64,000 bases of DNA from JAJVID01 sp035714085 (lineage in GTDB: Bacteria; Acidobacteriota; Blastocatellia; RBC074): assembly GCA_035714085.1 (NCBI GenBank), contig DASTMP010000196.1:1-64000 (forward strand). Direction: 5' to 3'. Below the pieces are notes generated by a model. That model was not told where the DNA came from, did no database searches, and was given only the letters and a program-made list of their open reading frames with translations. The translations under genes were made by a program, and so were the position numbers. Shown here piece after piece: positions 26,107 through 36,787 of this stretch (positions are counted from its first letter, which is position 1; the number at the start of each line of letters is the position of its first letter).

Positions 26107-28692
26107 ATGTCTGATAACTACTTCTTGACTCCGGATCACGAGCCGGATGGCTCTGACGAAAAATCCCCCTTAATGGCGTTGCCCTATAAGCTAACAGAAA
26201 AGGTGGCGAGATTGGAAGATTTCTTCCGCGTCTCGACGACCTGGGCGTTGATGTCGCTGGCCCTGATCGCCGGCGGAATGACCGGTCTGGTGTTCACTTA
26301 TCAGATGAGCCTTTCTCAGTACGCGGACGACGTGGACGGGCTGGCCAATTACAAGCCCCCTCAAGTCACGAAGGTTTTCGCGGATGACGGCAAGACTCCG
26401 ATCGGCGAGTTGTCGCTCGAACGGCGCATCCCGCTTGAATACAAGGATATTCCCGAGCGGATGAAGCAGGCGATCCTGGCGATCGAAGACACGCGATTTT
26501 ACGACCACCTCGGCATCGACCCGGTGCGGCTGGCCGGCGCGGTGCTGGAGAGCGTCTTGCGTAACCGGCGCGCCCGAGGCACCTCGACGCTGACACAGCA
26601 GCTCGCGCGCGGCCTCTTCCTGAGCCGCGAGAGGACTTCCGCGCGCAAGCTCAAAGAAGCGCTCTATGCGTTGCAGATAGAGCGCGTCTACACGAAAGAG
26701 CAGATCATAACGCTCTACTGCAACCAGATTTTTCTTGGCGGAGGCGCATACGGGTTCCAGGCCGCGGCCAATTACTACTTCTCCAAAGATCTCAAAGACC
26801 TGAACCTGGAGCAATACGCGCTGCTGGCGGCGCTGCCGAAAGGGCCGCAGCAGTTCTCGCCGACTAATAACCCGAAGGCGGCCAGGGACCGCCGCAATCT
26901 TGTGTTGCAATCAATGGCTGACGCCGGATTCATCTCAGAGCAAGATGCGGAGACGGCCAAAGCCAAGCCGCTCGGCCTCCAAGTGGAAGACCCGCGCGGC
27001 AAGAACGATCGTTCGCCTTACGCCTATTTCGTAGAAGAGGTGCGCCAGGAGTTGCAGCGCATTATGACCGAGACCCCTGAGGCGGACGCCATGGACGTCT
27101 ACAAGGCCGGGCTGAGCGTTTACACGACGATCGACGCGCAGGCGCAGAAATGGGCCGTAGACGCCGTCCGCAAAGGCGCCCGGATGTACGAGCGCCGCCA
27201 TGGTTGGAAAGTAAAATTCGACAATGTGGTTGAGAAAGGTGGCGTCTCGGTCGAAGATTATCGCGATCCTTCGTGGATCGCCGTGCCGGAAGCCGGCGAC
27301 ATCATAACCGGCATGATCAAGGACGTGAGCGAGCGCGGCGCGCAAGTGTCGTTCGGTTTGTATTCGGCCTTCATCACAGTAGAGAATACCGAGGCGCTAG
27401 GCAAGCCGCCCTCGAAGCTTTTCATACGCGGCGATCTGGCGCAGTTCAAGATCGAATCTGTAGACCGGGCGAAAAGGATTTTGTCGGTCACGCTCGATCC
27501 CGAGCCGGACGTTCAGGCCGCGCTGGTGTTGCTGGACGAGAAGACCGGCGAGATCAAGGCCATGGTCGGCGGTTATAACTTCGCCACCAGCAAATTCAAT
27601 CACGCGACGCAGGCCAACCGCCAGACGGGGTCGACCTTCAAGCCATTCATTTACGCGACGGCCATAGAGCAAGGGCTCAAGCCAGACGACGTTGTCGACG
27701 ACTCGCCGTTCCAGCGCGGCAGTTGGGCGCCGCACAATTACGATGAATCATTCATGGGCGAGATGCCCCTGCGAAGGGCGCTCGCCCTTTCACGCAACAT
27801 ACCTGCGGTGCGCGTTCTGGATGAGGTCGGCGTGCAGAACGCCGCCAATCTGGTCAAGCGATTGGGGCTGCCCAATCCGATGGCGCCATTCCTGCCCTCG
27901 GCCCTGGGCGCGACCGAAGAGCCGCTGCTGGCGATGGTTTCGGCCTATTCGACTTTCCCAAACGGCGGAGTGCGCGTCGAGCCGGTTCGCATCCGTAAGG
28001 TCGTCGATCGCGACGGCAAAGTGCAGTATCAGGCCGCGCCTAAGTCTTACAAGGTCCTCTCCGATTATGTCGCCGCGCAGATGGTAGACATGATGCGCGG
28101 CACGGTGCAATTCGGAACCGCGACGGCGGCCCAATCGATCGGTCACGAACTGGCGGGAAAGACGGGAACAATGGACAATTTCACCGACGCATGGTTCATC
28201 GGCTACACGCCGAAGGTCGTCTGCGGAGTCTGGATCGGTTACAGCGACAGGAAGAAGTCGCTCGGCAAAGGCGAGTCGGGCGCCACGGCTGCGCTGCCTT
28301 TCTGGATAGACTTCATGCAAAATTACCTGAAGTACAAGCCTAGAGATAGATTCGGCAAGATTCCCGACCTGCCTGATGACCTCAGACTGGTTCAGGCGAA
28401 CCGCGCCCGTGAGCACGCCAAGGAACTCGCGCGCATCGCCGCCCGCGAAGGCGATATTCTGCCAGGCTCTGACGAAGTGCCGAACCCTGATCCTCTGGCG
28501 GGCAGACCCTCGACTCGCGAAAAAGCCCCGACGCCGCTGGTCAGACCCGCGCCTCCCATACGCGAAGAGCGGATCGAAGCCCCGCGGCCGGAGCAACAGA
28601 AAATAATCAGACCCCCAGTCGACCCCAAGCCTCAGACGCCTGACGAACCTGCCAGGAAAGGCAAGAAGGGGAAAGCCGGGAACCCGTTATGA
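26107..28692 (+). CDS. Bifunctional penicillin-binding protein 1A (GT51 transglycosylase plus transpeptidase)
   Basis: An 861-residue class A penicillin-binding protein that polymerises and cross-links peptidoglycan at the outer face of the inner membrane. A membrane anchor lies at about 45-65. The GT51 domain has the catalytic Glu127 in AIEDTRFYDHLG and RGTSTLTQQLARGLF. A central region of about 90 residues (370-460) carries an OB-like insert. The transpeptidase motifs are Ser509 in TGSTFKPF, SRN at 562-564 and Lys685 in GKTGT. The C-terminal 90 residues are Pro/Lys/Arg-rich and probably disordered. Transcribed alone from an apparent extended -10 promoter. Confidence 0.95.
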   Translation: MSDNYFLTPDHEPDGSDEKSPLMALPYKLTEKVARLEDFFRVSTTWALMSLALIAGGMTGLVFTYQMSLSQYADDVDGLANYKPPQVTKVFADDGKTPIGELSLERRIPLEYKDIPERMKQAILAIEDTRFYDHLGIDPVRLAGAVLESVLRNRRARGTSTLTQQLARGLFLSRERTSARKLKEALYALQIERVYTKEQIITLYCNQIFLGGGAYGFQAAANYYFSKDLKDLNLEQYALLAALPKGPQQFSPTNNPKAARDRRNLVLQSMADAGFISEQDAETAKAKPLGLQVEDPRGKNDRSPYAYFVEEVRQELQRIMTETPEADAMDVYKAGLSVYTTIDAQAQKWAVDAVRKGARMYERRHGWKVKFDNVVEKGGVSVEDYRDPSWIAVPEAGDIITGMIKDVSERGAQVSFGLYSAFITVENTEALGKPPSKLFIRGDLAQFKIESVDRAKRILSVTLDPEPDVQAALVLLDEKTGEIKAMVGGYNFATSKFNHATQANRQTGSTFKPFIYATAIEQGLKPDDVVDDSPFQRGSWAPHNYDESFMGEMPLRRALALSRNIPAVRVLDEVGVQNAANLVKRLGLPNPMAPFLPSALGATEEPLLAMVSAYSTFPNGGVRVEPVRIRKVVDRDGKVQYQAAPKSYKVLSDYVAAQMVDMMRGTVQFGTATAAQSIGHELAGKTGTMDNFTDAWFIGYTPKVVCGVWIGYSDRKKSLGKGESGATAALPFWIDFMQNYLKYKPRDRFGKIPDLPDDLRLVQANRAREHAKELARIAAREGDILPGSDEVPNPDPLAGRPSTREKAPTPLVRPAPPIREERIEAPRPEQQKIIRPPVDPKPQTPDEPARKGKKGKAGNPL

Positions 28693-28851
28693 CTTGACAA
28701 AGACGGCGCTCACGAAAATAATGCCAGCCCCCACGAGTTGACTGGATAATATCTGCGCTCGGCAATCACAAAATCAGTTGGCATCTCTGCAAACTCTGCC
28801 CGCTGTAATCATAAATTTGCATCGTGTTTTGCCTGGAGGTGATTTCAGCGC

Positions 28852-28906
28852 CGCGAGCGATAACGAGCGGATCTGGCGATTGAACCAACGCTCGCTACCA
28901 CTCGCG
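28852..28906. repeat. GCGAGCGGTAGCGAGCG-type palindrome, degenerate copy
   Basis: Arms 28852-28869 and 28889-28906 pair with three G-U-type mismatches and match the family seen at 45839-45889 and 50831-50884. The remainder of 28693-28932 shows no gene. Confidence 0.5.
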
Positions 28907-28932
28907 CTACTGACTCGAGGAGAGAAGCGCCA

Positions 28933-29901
28933 GTGTCGTCATCGATCATCACGCCGAATATGCTTTCGCAAGAGCTTGAGAACGAGCGGATATCGGACTT
29001 GCCTTTCCTGCGAAGCGGCAAGGCGCGCGACATCTATGAGGTTGACGACGAACGTTTGTTGATCGTCGCAACCGACCGCATCTCGGCGTTCGATTGCGTG
29101 CTGCCAAGCGCCATACCGCATAAGGGCCGTGCGCTCACTCAACTCTCTAGATTCTGGTTCGAACGTTTCTCGACCCTCGTCCCGAATCATATGATCGCGG
29201 CCGACCTGAACGAGTTTCCGGCGGAACTATTGAAGTCGTTGTCGGACGAATCGAAATCGCTGCTCGCTGGACGTTCGATGCTCGTGCGCCGCGCCGAAGT
29301 GATCCCATTTGAATGCGTAGTTCGCGGTTATCTGGCGGGATCTGGCTGGAAGGACTACCGGCGGACAGGCGCCATCTGCGGCCACAGTCTGCCTGAAGGC
29401 TTGGTTGAATCGGCCGAACTGCCCCGCCCGATCTTTACCCCGGCGACCAAGGCCGAAGAAGGACACGACATCAATGTCACCATAGATGATATGTCCCGGT
29501 CGCTCGGCGAGAATCTGACCGGGCGGCTCGAAGAAATCAGCTTGAAGATTTACACCGAGGCCGCGCAATACGCAGAGACCCGCAGCGTCATCATTTGCGA
29601 CACCAAGTTCGAATTCGGCTTGATAAATGGACAATTGACGCTTGTGGATGAAGTGTTGACCCCTGATTCATCCAGGTTCTGGCCGCGGGACGCCTACGCG
29701 CAGGGAAGACCGCAGCCTTCTTTTGATAAGCAATTTGTGCGTGATTACCTTGAGACACTAGATTGGGACAAGCGACCTCCCGCCCCATCGCTTCCCCCTG
29801 AAATTACGAGAATAACCAGCGAGAAGTATCTCGAAGCATATCGTCTGCTCACAGGCCATGATCTTGAGGATCGAGGATCGAGGATCGAGGATCGAGAATA
29901 G
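28933..29901 (+). CDS. purC: Phosphoribosylaminoimidazole-succinocarboxamide synthase (SAICAR synthetase)
   Basis: A 322-residue enzyme that joins aspartate to carboxyaminoimidazole ribonucleotide using ATP, in de novo purine synthesis. Family marks: SGKARDIYEVDDERLLIVAT at the N-terminus, SAFDCVLPSAIPHKG, ECVVRGYLAGSGWKDY, and EVLTPDSSRFW. The GTG at 28933 is chosen over an ATG at 28960 because GAGGAG lies 10 bases upstream of it. The last dozen residues (DLEDRGSRIEDRE) are encoded by a GATCGAG tandem repeat and are not part of the normal fold. purK is elsewhere in the window (60932), so purine genes are not in one operon here. Confidence 0.95.
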   Translation: MSSSIITPNMLSQELENERISDLPFLRSGKARDIYEVDDERLLIVATDRISAFDCVLPSAIPHKGRALTQLSRFWFERFSTLVPNHMIAADLNEFPAELLKSLSDESKSLLAGRSMLVRRAEVIPFECVVRGYLAGSGWKDYRRTGAICGHSLPEGLVESAELPRPIFTPATKAEEGHDINVTIDDMSRSLGENLTGRLEEISLKIYTEAAQYAETRSVIICDTKFEFGLINGQLTLVDEVLTPDSSRFWPRDAYAQGRPQPSFDKQFVRDYLETLDWDKRPPAPSLPPEITRITSEKYLEAYRLLTGHDLEDRGSRIEDRE

Positions 29902-29958
29902 AGAATTGCGTCCACAGCCGAAAGGCGATCCTCTATCCTCTATCTGCAATCCTCTATC
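29863..29958. repeat. GATCGAG tandem and its partial complement
   Basis: Four GATCGAG units (about 29871-29897) are followed about 30 bases later by ATCCTCTATCCTCTATC-type sequence, so the region can fold back. It overlaps the 3' end of purC and supplies its last codons. A related element is at 30229-30345. Confidence 0.65.
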
Positions 29959-29984
29959 TTCGAATCTTTCTTCGGAGGTTGCCT

Positions 29985-30269
29985 ATGAAAATGGAACTTG
30001 AAGCGATTATTGATCATATGATCACTCACGGTATTCTCTTTGACGAGGCCGTGAAGGAGTTTGAAAAGAACTTCATTCTTAAAGTTCTCGACCGCCATAA
30101 CAACAATCTTTCCAAGGCCGCCGAAGCTCTGGGCATACATCGCAATACCCTCAGCAAACGCATTCTTGAATACACCAATGGCGTTAACGGGAATGGTCAC
30201 AGGAATGGACACAAACGCGCACAGCCGAAACGAAGAGGTTCGAAGTTCGAAGTTCGAAGATCGCCCTAA
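29985..30269 (+). CDS. Fis-type helix-turn-helix protein
   Basis: A 94-residue protein. The start is the ATG at 29985 with GGAGG 6 bases upstream. Residues about 22-62 form a Fis-type HTH: FEKNFILKVLDRHNNNLSKA then AEALGIHRNTLSKRILEY, as in the C-terminal domains of NtrC-type regulators. No ATPase or receiver domain is attached, so it would act as a small DNA-binding protein. The C-terminal Asn/Gly/His/Arg-rich tail ends in RRGSKFEVRRSP, encoded by a TTCGAAG repeat. Located between purC and groESL; partners unknown. Confidence 0.8.
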   Translation: MKMELEAIIDHMITHGILFDEAVKEFEKNFILKVLDRHNNNLSKAAEALGIHRNTLSKRILEYTNGVNGNGHRNGHKRAQPKRRGSKFEVRRSP

Positions 30270-30345
30270 AAACGATGACGCGATTCTCGATCTTCAATCT
30301 TCGATCCTCGGCCATCGGTCCTCGGTCCTCAATCTTCAATTTGAC
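30229..30345. repeat. TTCGAAG/GATCTTC low-complexity palindromic repeat
   Basis: Reiterated GTTCGAA units at about 30237-30262 face reiterated TCTTCAATCTTCGATCCTCG units at about 30290-30340. It overlaps the end of the Fis-type gene and is of the same style as 29863-29958. Confidence 0.6.
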
Positions 30346-30367
30346 TCCCGATTTTTTACTTGGGTTA

Positions 30368-30396
30368 TTGACAGGGCCACAGCTGGTTCATATACT
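30368..30396 (+). promoter_or_regulatory. Consensus sigma-70 promoter of groES-groL
   Basis: TTGACA (30368-30373), 17-base spacer, TATACT (30391-30396). The -10 box abuts the CIRCE operator. Confidence 0.85.
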
Positions 30397-30422
30397 TAGC
30401 GCTCCCAGACGGAGAGTGCTAA
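30396..30422. promoter_or_regulatory. CIRCE operator (HrcA binding site)
   Basis: TTAGCGCTC, 9-base spacer, GAGTGCTAA. This differs from the CIRCE consensus TTAGCACTC-N9-GAGTGCTAA at one base. It overlaps the end of the -10 box and the transcription start, so HrcA repression of groESL with release on heat stress is expected. hrcA itself is not in the window. Confidence 0.95.
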
Positions 30423-30544
30423 TACCAAACAGCTTGATAGATAGTTGGCTATAAAACTTGAGTATTAGAGGCTCAAGAAGATCAATCTGCGTTTGGGATA
30501 GGCCAAAACATCAATCACAACCAAACAGTGAAAGGAGTATTTCA

Positions 30545-30865
30545 ATGGCAGTAAGTATTCGTCCACTCAACGACCGCATCATTGTGCGCCGACTGGAGGA
30601 GCAAGAGCAGATGCGCGGCGGTCTGTACATTCCTGACACGGCGAAAGAGAAGCCGCAGGAAGGCGAGGTTCTAGCGGTAGGCAATGGCAAGCTGCTCGAC
30701 AATGGCCAGCGCATCGCGATCGACCTCAAAGCCGGCGACCGCATTCTGTTCGGCAAGTACGCTGGGACCGAGATCAAGCTCGATGGCTATGAGTACCTGA
30801 TCCTGCGCGAGGACGACGTCCTCGGCGTGGTCGAGACAGTGGCCAAGGGCAAGAGCGCGAAGTAA
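30545..30865 (+). CDS. groS: Co-chaperonin GroES
   Basis: A 106-residue 10-kDa co-chaperonin, the lid of the GroEL folding chamber. Marks: VSIRPLNDRIIVRRLEEQEQ, the mobile loop containing RGGLYIPDTAKEKPQEG, and YEYLILREDDVLGVV at the end. It is slightly longer than usual through a Lys/Ser-rich C-terminus (AKGKSAK). AGGAG lies 8 bases before the ATG. First gene of the operon with groL, controlled by CIRCE. The leader from the promoter is about 140 bases. Confidence 0.97.
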   Translation: MAVSIRPLNDRIIVRRLEEQEQMRGGLYIPDTAKEKPQEGEVLAVGNGKLLDNGQRIAIDLKAGDRILFGKYAGTEIKLDGYEYLILREDDVLGVVETVAKGKSAK

Positions 30866-30895
30866 ACAAATACAATCGAGAGGAACCTAGAAGTT

Positions 30896-32518
<1,623 letters not shown>

Positions 32519-32553
32519 AACCCGCTCGATCACTGAGCTGTTTGATCCACAAG

Positions 32554-32593
32554 AGAGGCGGTGGCGCTGATTGCGCTACCGCCTCTTTTTTTT
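32554..32593 (+). terminator. Intrinsic terminator of groES-groL
   Basis: Stem AGAGGCGGTGGCGC with GCGCTACCGCCTCT (14 bp, one G-U), 5-base loop, then a run of T. Confidence 0.9.
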
Positions 32594-32884
32594 CACGGCG
32601 ATAGCTTCAGAGTGATACGAAAAAATGGATAAAAATCCATAGTTTCGCAGATTTCTCGTCCGAAGATACTCAAGAGCGCAAGGCTAAATACTTGAAGCGG
32701 AGCGGCTAAGCCGAGGCGCATACAAATAAATATTTGCGGCGCCAAAGTTGCTCAATCATACAGCGTTCGACCGACATCCAACGGTCAGCTCTCATAAGAT
32801 TTCAGATTTAAATTCATCAGTAAGAAGTTGAGCGGCGTAACGCTCTATGGTCTTTTGAGTTTTCATCCCAGCAAAGCCCTCGGC

Positions 32885-32920
32885 GCGGTGGGGTTCGCGA
32901 GAACCTCACCGCCATTTTTT
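32885..32920 (+). terminator. Second intrinsic terminator in a gene-free stretch
   Basis: Stem GCGGTGGGGTT with AACCTCACCGC, 6-base loop, followed by ATTTTTTTG. It lies 290 bases after the groL terminator and 150 bases before the receptor start, with no gene between, so it may end a small RNA or attenuate the receptor transcript. Nothing else is recognised in 32594-33073. Confidence 0.65.
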
Positions 32921-33073
32921 TGATTGGTCATTTTAGTTTTAGTTGAAGCTTAGTGGAAGCGCTGCTGTAGGGCTAAAAGACGATCTTGATCTTGAGAGCC
33001 TACAGGACTTTAAACCAATGCGTGTGGCGATTGTCTATTGCCACAAATCATAAACTTCAAGTGGGAGTGTGCT

Positions 33074-36000
33074 ATGCGAAAGAAAATTTTCTTTGTCGTG
33101 TTGTTATTATCGATTTGGTCAATCGGAAAACAGACCTCATTCGCTCAGGCTACAGCGAGCGCGACCCTGGAAGGGACGGTTACGGATAAAGCGCAGGCTG
33201 TGATAAAAGGCGCGACAGTGACGGTTAGCAACAAGGCTACCGGCGTGACGCGCACAACCTCAACCAACGATGCGGGCGTCTACCGCTTTGAACTGTTGGC
33301 GGCTGGTAAGTATGACATCAGAGTCAGCGCTAGCGGCTTTGCGAGCGCCGTGACCGAAAGCGCGGAACTGCTGGTCGGACGCGCCACAACGCTCGATTAC
33401 AACCTCAATCCAGGCGCAGCCGCCGAGACCGTGACGGTCACCGCGGAAACGCCGATCGTGGACACTCAAAAGACCGACGTCGGGTTGAACATCACGCCGC
33501 AGCAGTTGAACGACCTGCCGCTGAATGGGCGCGATTTCGCCAACCTGGCCATCCTCGCGCCTGGCGCGAAACCGGTTGACTCTTATGACCCGACCAAGAA
33601 CCGCATCGCCGTCTTTGGCATCAACGGCTCCAGCGGTCGGAACGTCAACGTCACCGTCAACGGCGTTGACAACAAGGACAACACTGTCGGCGGCCCGGTC
33701 ATGCAACTCCCGCTCGGCGCCGTGCAGGAGTACGTCATCAGCACGCAGCGCTTTTCAGCGGCGAACGGGCGGAGTGAAGGCGCGGCGGTCAATGTGGTGT
33801 CCAAGTCAGGCTCGAACGCGTTCCACGGCGGGGCCTATGTCTATGAGCGCAATGAGCGCTTCAACGCCACTGAAGTTGATCCAATCACTGGAGAGACGCG
33901 CCTGAGCAAATCGCCCTACAGCCGGCAACAGTACGGCGGTTCGATCGGCGGGCCGGTATACAAGGACAAGACCTTCTTCTTCTTCGCATTCGAAAAGGCG
34001 CGCGAGATAACCAATATTATCGTCAACTCGGACGCATTGGCCGAGTTGAACTTGGTCAAGAGCCTCGGCGCGCAACCGGCGGCCAATATCCCAACGCCCT
34101 ATCGCGACACGCGCTACAACGGACGGCTCGATTATCGATTCAACGAGAAGCACAACGCCTTCCTGAGTTACACCGCGCAGTCGAACAAGGGCGAGAACGA
34201 TCAGTCTGGCGCGACCAACGACCTGACGGGCGGCAACTTCACCAAGAACGAGCTGCAGATCGCCAACGCGACGCTCGTTTCGACCCTGACGTCGAACATC
34301 GTCAACTCGTTCACTACCGGCTTCCAGTATTGGAACAACCTGATTGACAGCGCTCAGAAAGTCCCGAATGTGACCTTTCCGGGCAGCATATTCTTCGGAA
34401 CTAACGTCAACGTGCCGCAGCAATCCTATCAGCGCAAGTGGCAATTCCGCGACGACATCTCGATCATCAAGGGCAGGCATTCATTCAAGACCGGCTTCGA
34501 CTTCGTGTGGGAGCCGCAACTGGGCGGCTTCTTCGAATTCAACCCGACGCCTGAATTCGATTTTCTTGAGAAGCCCAGCGCGATTCTCGCCAATACCGCC
34601 AAATACCCGCAGGGCCTCGCCTCGCCAGGCGCGCTCAAAGGCATGACTGCGACGGCCGGCGACCCTTATTTCAACCTGCCGGGCGGCGCCAAGATGTTCG
34701 GCGTCTATTTTCAGGATGATTGGAAATTCTCGTCACGCCTGACGCTCAATCTCGGCGTGCGCTACGACAGAGATTCCAACCTGCTTGCGGGGGATACCGT
34801 TCAATCGGCCAGCCGCACTTATCAAGCGCTCAAAGCGATCAACAGCCCCTACGCCGCCGACCTGCCTCACGACGATGGCCGCAACATCAGCCCGCGCATC
34901 GGCTTCGCTTACGATATTTTTGGCAACAGCAAGCATGTACTGCGCGGCGGCTATGGCTTATACTATGGTCAGACGTTCCTAAATATCCCGCTGTTCATGA
35001 TTCAGCAGACCAACCCGACGCTCTTCGCCACGGTTTTCTCGATCACCAGCACGGGTCCGGGCGACCCGAAAGCCGGTATCGTGCCTGGGACGAACATCAA
35101 ACTGTCGGACTACCGCTTCGGCGTTGACCCACTGCCGACGATTCCGGCCGCGCCGGCTCAATTATCCGCCGGTAACGTGGGACGCTTGATAGATCCGAAC
35201 TATCGCAATCCGTACACCCAGCAATTCAACGTCGGTTACTCCTATGAACTGACGCCCACTTCGGCCATCGAGGTCGAATACACGCACGTGCTGGGCTTGC
35301 GCGAATCGAAGACGATCAATATCAACCCGCAACGCGTCGCGTTGCTCCCGCCCGGTTCAACCGACACGCCGCCGCGCGAACTGGACGCAGCCTTTGTCGC
35401 TGCCGGCCTGCCCAAGCTCGGCCGCATCGACGTGGAGTCATCGGTCGGTCGCGCGCGCTACGACGGGTTGAACCTTTCGTATCGCCGCCGGCTGAGCAAT
35501 CGCTTCAGCGTCAACGCCAGCTATGTGCTGTCGCGGGCGGTGGCTTACAACGGCGCCTCGGCTGCCTTCCGCAACCGCGCGACCGATGTGGACGACATTT
35601 TCGCCGGGCATGACTTCGGCCCCACTCCGAACGACGAGCGTCATCGCTTTGTGGTGAGCGGTCTTGTCGATCTGCCGAAGGGCATTCAGTTCGCGCCGAT
35701 TATGCAAATCGCTTCGGCTCGCCCCTACAATTCATCAATGGACATCAGCGACCTTTTCAGTTTCGGCAGCGGCGTGGGCGCCATTCACGCCATAGTCAAC
35801 ACTTCGGCGCCGGATGACCTGTTGGCCAACAAGGACAAAAGCGCGGCCGATCTGGTCAATTGCCTGGCGGCTGGTAGTTGCGTCCAAGCGCCTTTTGACA
35901 ACCTGCGCGGGCAGGCCTTCTTCCAGTTGGACGCTCGCGTCAGCAAGGACATCAAGTTAAGCGAGCGAGCCAAGCTGAAGTTGATCTTCCAGGCTTTCGA

Positions 36001-36148
36001 TCTGACCAACCGCGCCAACTTCGGCAACAGCTTCGACGGGAACGTCAACAGTTCAACTTTCCGTAAACCGCTCGGCTTCATCACGCCCAGTGGCGTGTTT
36101 GTGCCGCGTTCGTTCTCCGGCGAGTTCGGAGCGCAGTTCATCTTCTAA
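33074..36148 (+). CDS. TonB-dependent-receptor-like outer-membrane protein with carboxypeptidase-regulatory N-terminal domain
   Basis: A 1024-residue outer-membrane protein (start ATG 33074 with GGGAG 7 bases upstream and a signal peptide IFFVVLLLSIWSIG...FAQA). Residues about 28-115 are a CarboxypepD_reg/CnaB-like domain (LEGTVTDKAQAVIKGATVTV, GVYRFELLAAGKYDIRVSAS). A plug-like region follows (QQLNDLPLNGRDFANLAILA, NVTVNGVDN) and a long beta-barrel (NLGVRYDRDSN, VLRGGYGLYYG), ending in Phe (GEFGAQFIF), as expected for BamA-assembled barrels. This Oar-like type is highly expanded in Acidobacteria and is probably involved in uptake or adhesion. No TonB box was identified with confidence. Followed by a strong terminator. 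Confidence 0.9.
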   Translation: MRKKIFFVVLLLSIWSIGKQTSFAQATASATLEGTVTDKAQAVIKGATVTVSNKATGVTRTTSTNDAGVYRFELLAAGKYDIRVSASGFASAVTESAELLVGRATTLDYNLNPGAAAETVTVTAETPIVDTQKTDVGLNITPQQLNDLPLNGRDFANLAILAPGAKPVDSYDPTKNRIAVFGINGSSGRNVNVTVNGVDNKDNTVGGPVMQLPLGAVQEYVISTQRFSAANGRSEGAAVNVVSKSGSNAFHGGAYVYERNERFNATEVDPITGETRLSKSPYSRQQYGGSIGGPVYKDKTFFFFAFEKAREITNIIVNSDALAELNLVKSLGAQPAANIPTPYRDTRYNGRLDYRFNEKHNAFLSYTAQSNKGENDQSGATNDLTGGNFTKNELQIANATLVSTLTSNIVNSFTTGFQYWNNLIDSAQKVPNVTFPGSIFFGTNVNVPQQSYQRKWQFRDDISIIKGRHSFKTGFDFVWEPQLGGFFEFNPTPEFDFLEKPSAILANTAKYPQGLASPGALKGMTATAGDPYFNLPGGAKMFGVYFQDDWKFSSRLTLNLGVRYDRDSNLLAGDTVQSASRTYQALKAINSPYAADLPHDDGRNISPRIGFAYDIFGNSKHVLRGGYGLYYGQTFLNIPLFMIQQTNPTLFATVFSITSTGPGDPKAGIVPGTNIKLSDYRFGVDPLPTIPAAPAQLSAGNVGRLIDPNYRNPYTQQFNVGYSYELTPTSAIEVEYTHVLGLRESKTININPQRVALLPPGSTDTPPRELDAAFVAAGLPKLGRIDVESSVGRARYDGLNLSYRRRLSNRFSVNASYVLSRAVAYNGASAAFRNRATDVDDIFAGHDFGPTPNDERHRFVVSGLVDLPKGIQFAPIMQIASARPYNSSMDISDLFSFGSGVGAIHAIVNTSAPDDLLANKDKSAADLVNCLAAGSCVQAPFDNLRGQAFFQLDARVSKDIKLSERAKLKLIFQAFDLTNRANFGNSFDGNVNSSTFRKPLGFITPSGVFVPRSFSGEFGAQFIF

Positions 36149-36168
36149 CGCGTATACACGATCACCCT

Positions 36169-36217
36169 GGCTCTTCATCACGGCAAGCTCCTCGTTCGTG
36201 ATGAAGAGCCGATTTTG
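36169..36217 (+). terminator. Intrinsic terminator of the receptor gene
   Basis: A perfect 14-bp stem (GGCTCTTCATCACG, 36169-36182, with CGTGATGAAGAGCC, 36197-36210), followed by GATTTTGTTTG. Confidence 0.85.
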
Positions 36218-36419
36218 TTTGTTCGAGGAGACTGAGTTGTCACGAATCTATGCCGGCGTCGACCCGCCGGAGCGCCGCTTCTTTCGCGTGATCGAGAAGC
36301 TGGGAATGAAGTTCAACCGAAAGACTGCCGTCAATGGAGTGAAAGCCCTCCACTACGTGATGAGCAGCGACGATTACAAAATTCATTTAGAGCTTGACAG
36401 TAAATTGGACGTTGAGTAG
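36216..36419 (+). pseudogene. C-terminal fragment of a GNAT acetyltransferase
   Basis: The reading frame ELSRIYAGVDPPERRFFRV then IEKLGMKFNRKTAVNG and LHYVMSSDDYKI matches the C-terminal part of RimJ/RimL-type GNAT enzymes (A-x-x-x-P-x-N-x-x-S-x-R-V-L-E-K-L-G-M). The acetyl-CoA-binding core upstream is absent; instead the receptor terminator lies there, and the only in-frame ATG (36203) is inside its hairpin. I read it as a truncated relic. Confidence 0.5.
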
Positions 36420-36420
36420 T

Positions 36421-36787
36421 ATGCGCGCCGTGTTTGTCACCGCGCCGATTCTGGCGCAGCCCAATGCACAATTAGAACGCTTAGGATAACGATAGTAAAC
36501 GACAGTATTGTTGTGGACACCCAAAGTTTTATCAGAGTAAAAGCCGCACACGAAGCCGCAGTTCCCACCGTCTCGGTTTCGGTCGCGGTTTTTTTGCTTT
36601 GAGTGGTTGCCCCGCGGATTCAGGCATCGGCTTTTCCCAGAGGTCCGGCCAGAAGTTTAGCCGAAGACTTCAGAGCTGCGGATTACTGAGCGAGCGGGAC
36701 GTGAAGTTAACCTGACGAGGCCCGGCGCGGGCGCGAACCCCGGAGTCGAGATTCGTCGTTCAATGATCCCCAGGAGGTAGTTTCACC
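36421..36787 (+). other. Gene-free stretch: probable long leader of the cold-shock gene
   Basis: No coding potential seen. A TCGGTCGCGGTTTTTTTGC run at about 36577-36596 looks terminator-like. The last 180 bases are GC-rich and end in CCAGGAGGTAG before the csp start. Cold-shock genes often have long structured leaders; no defined promoter was found. Confidence 0.4.
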
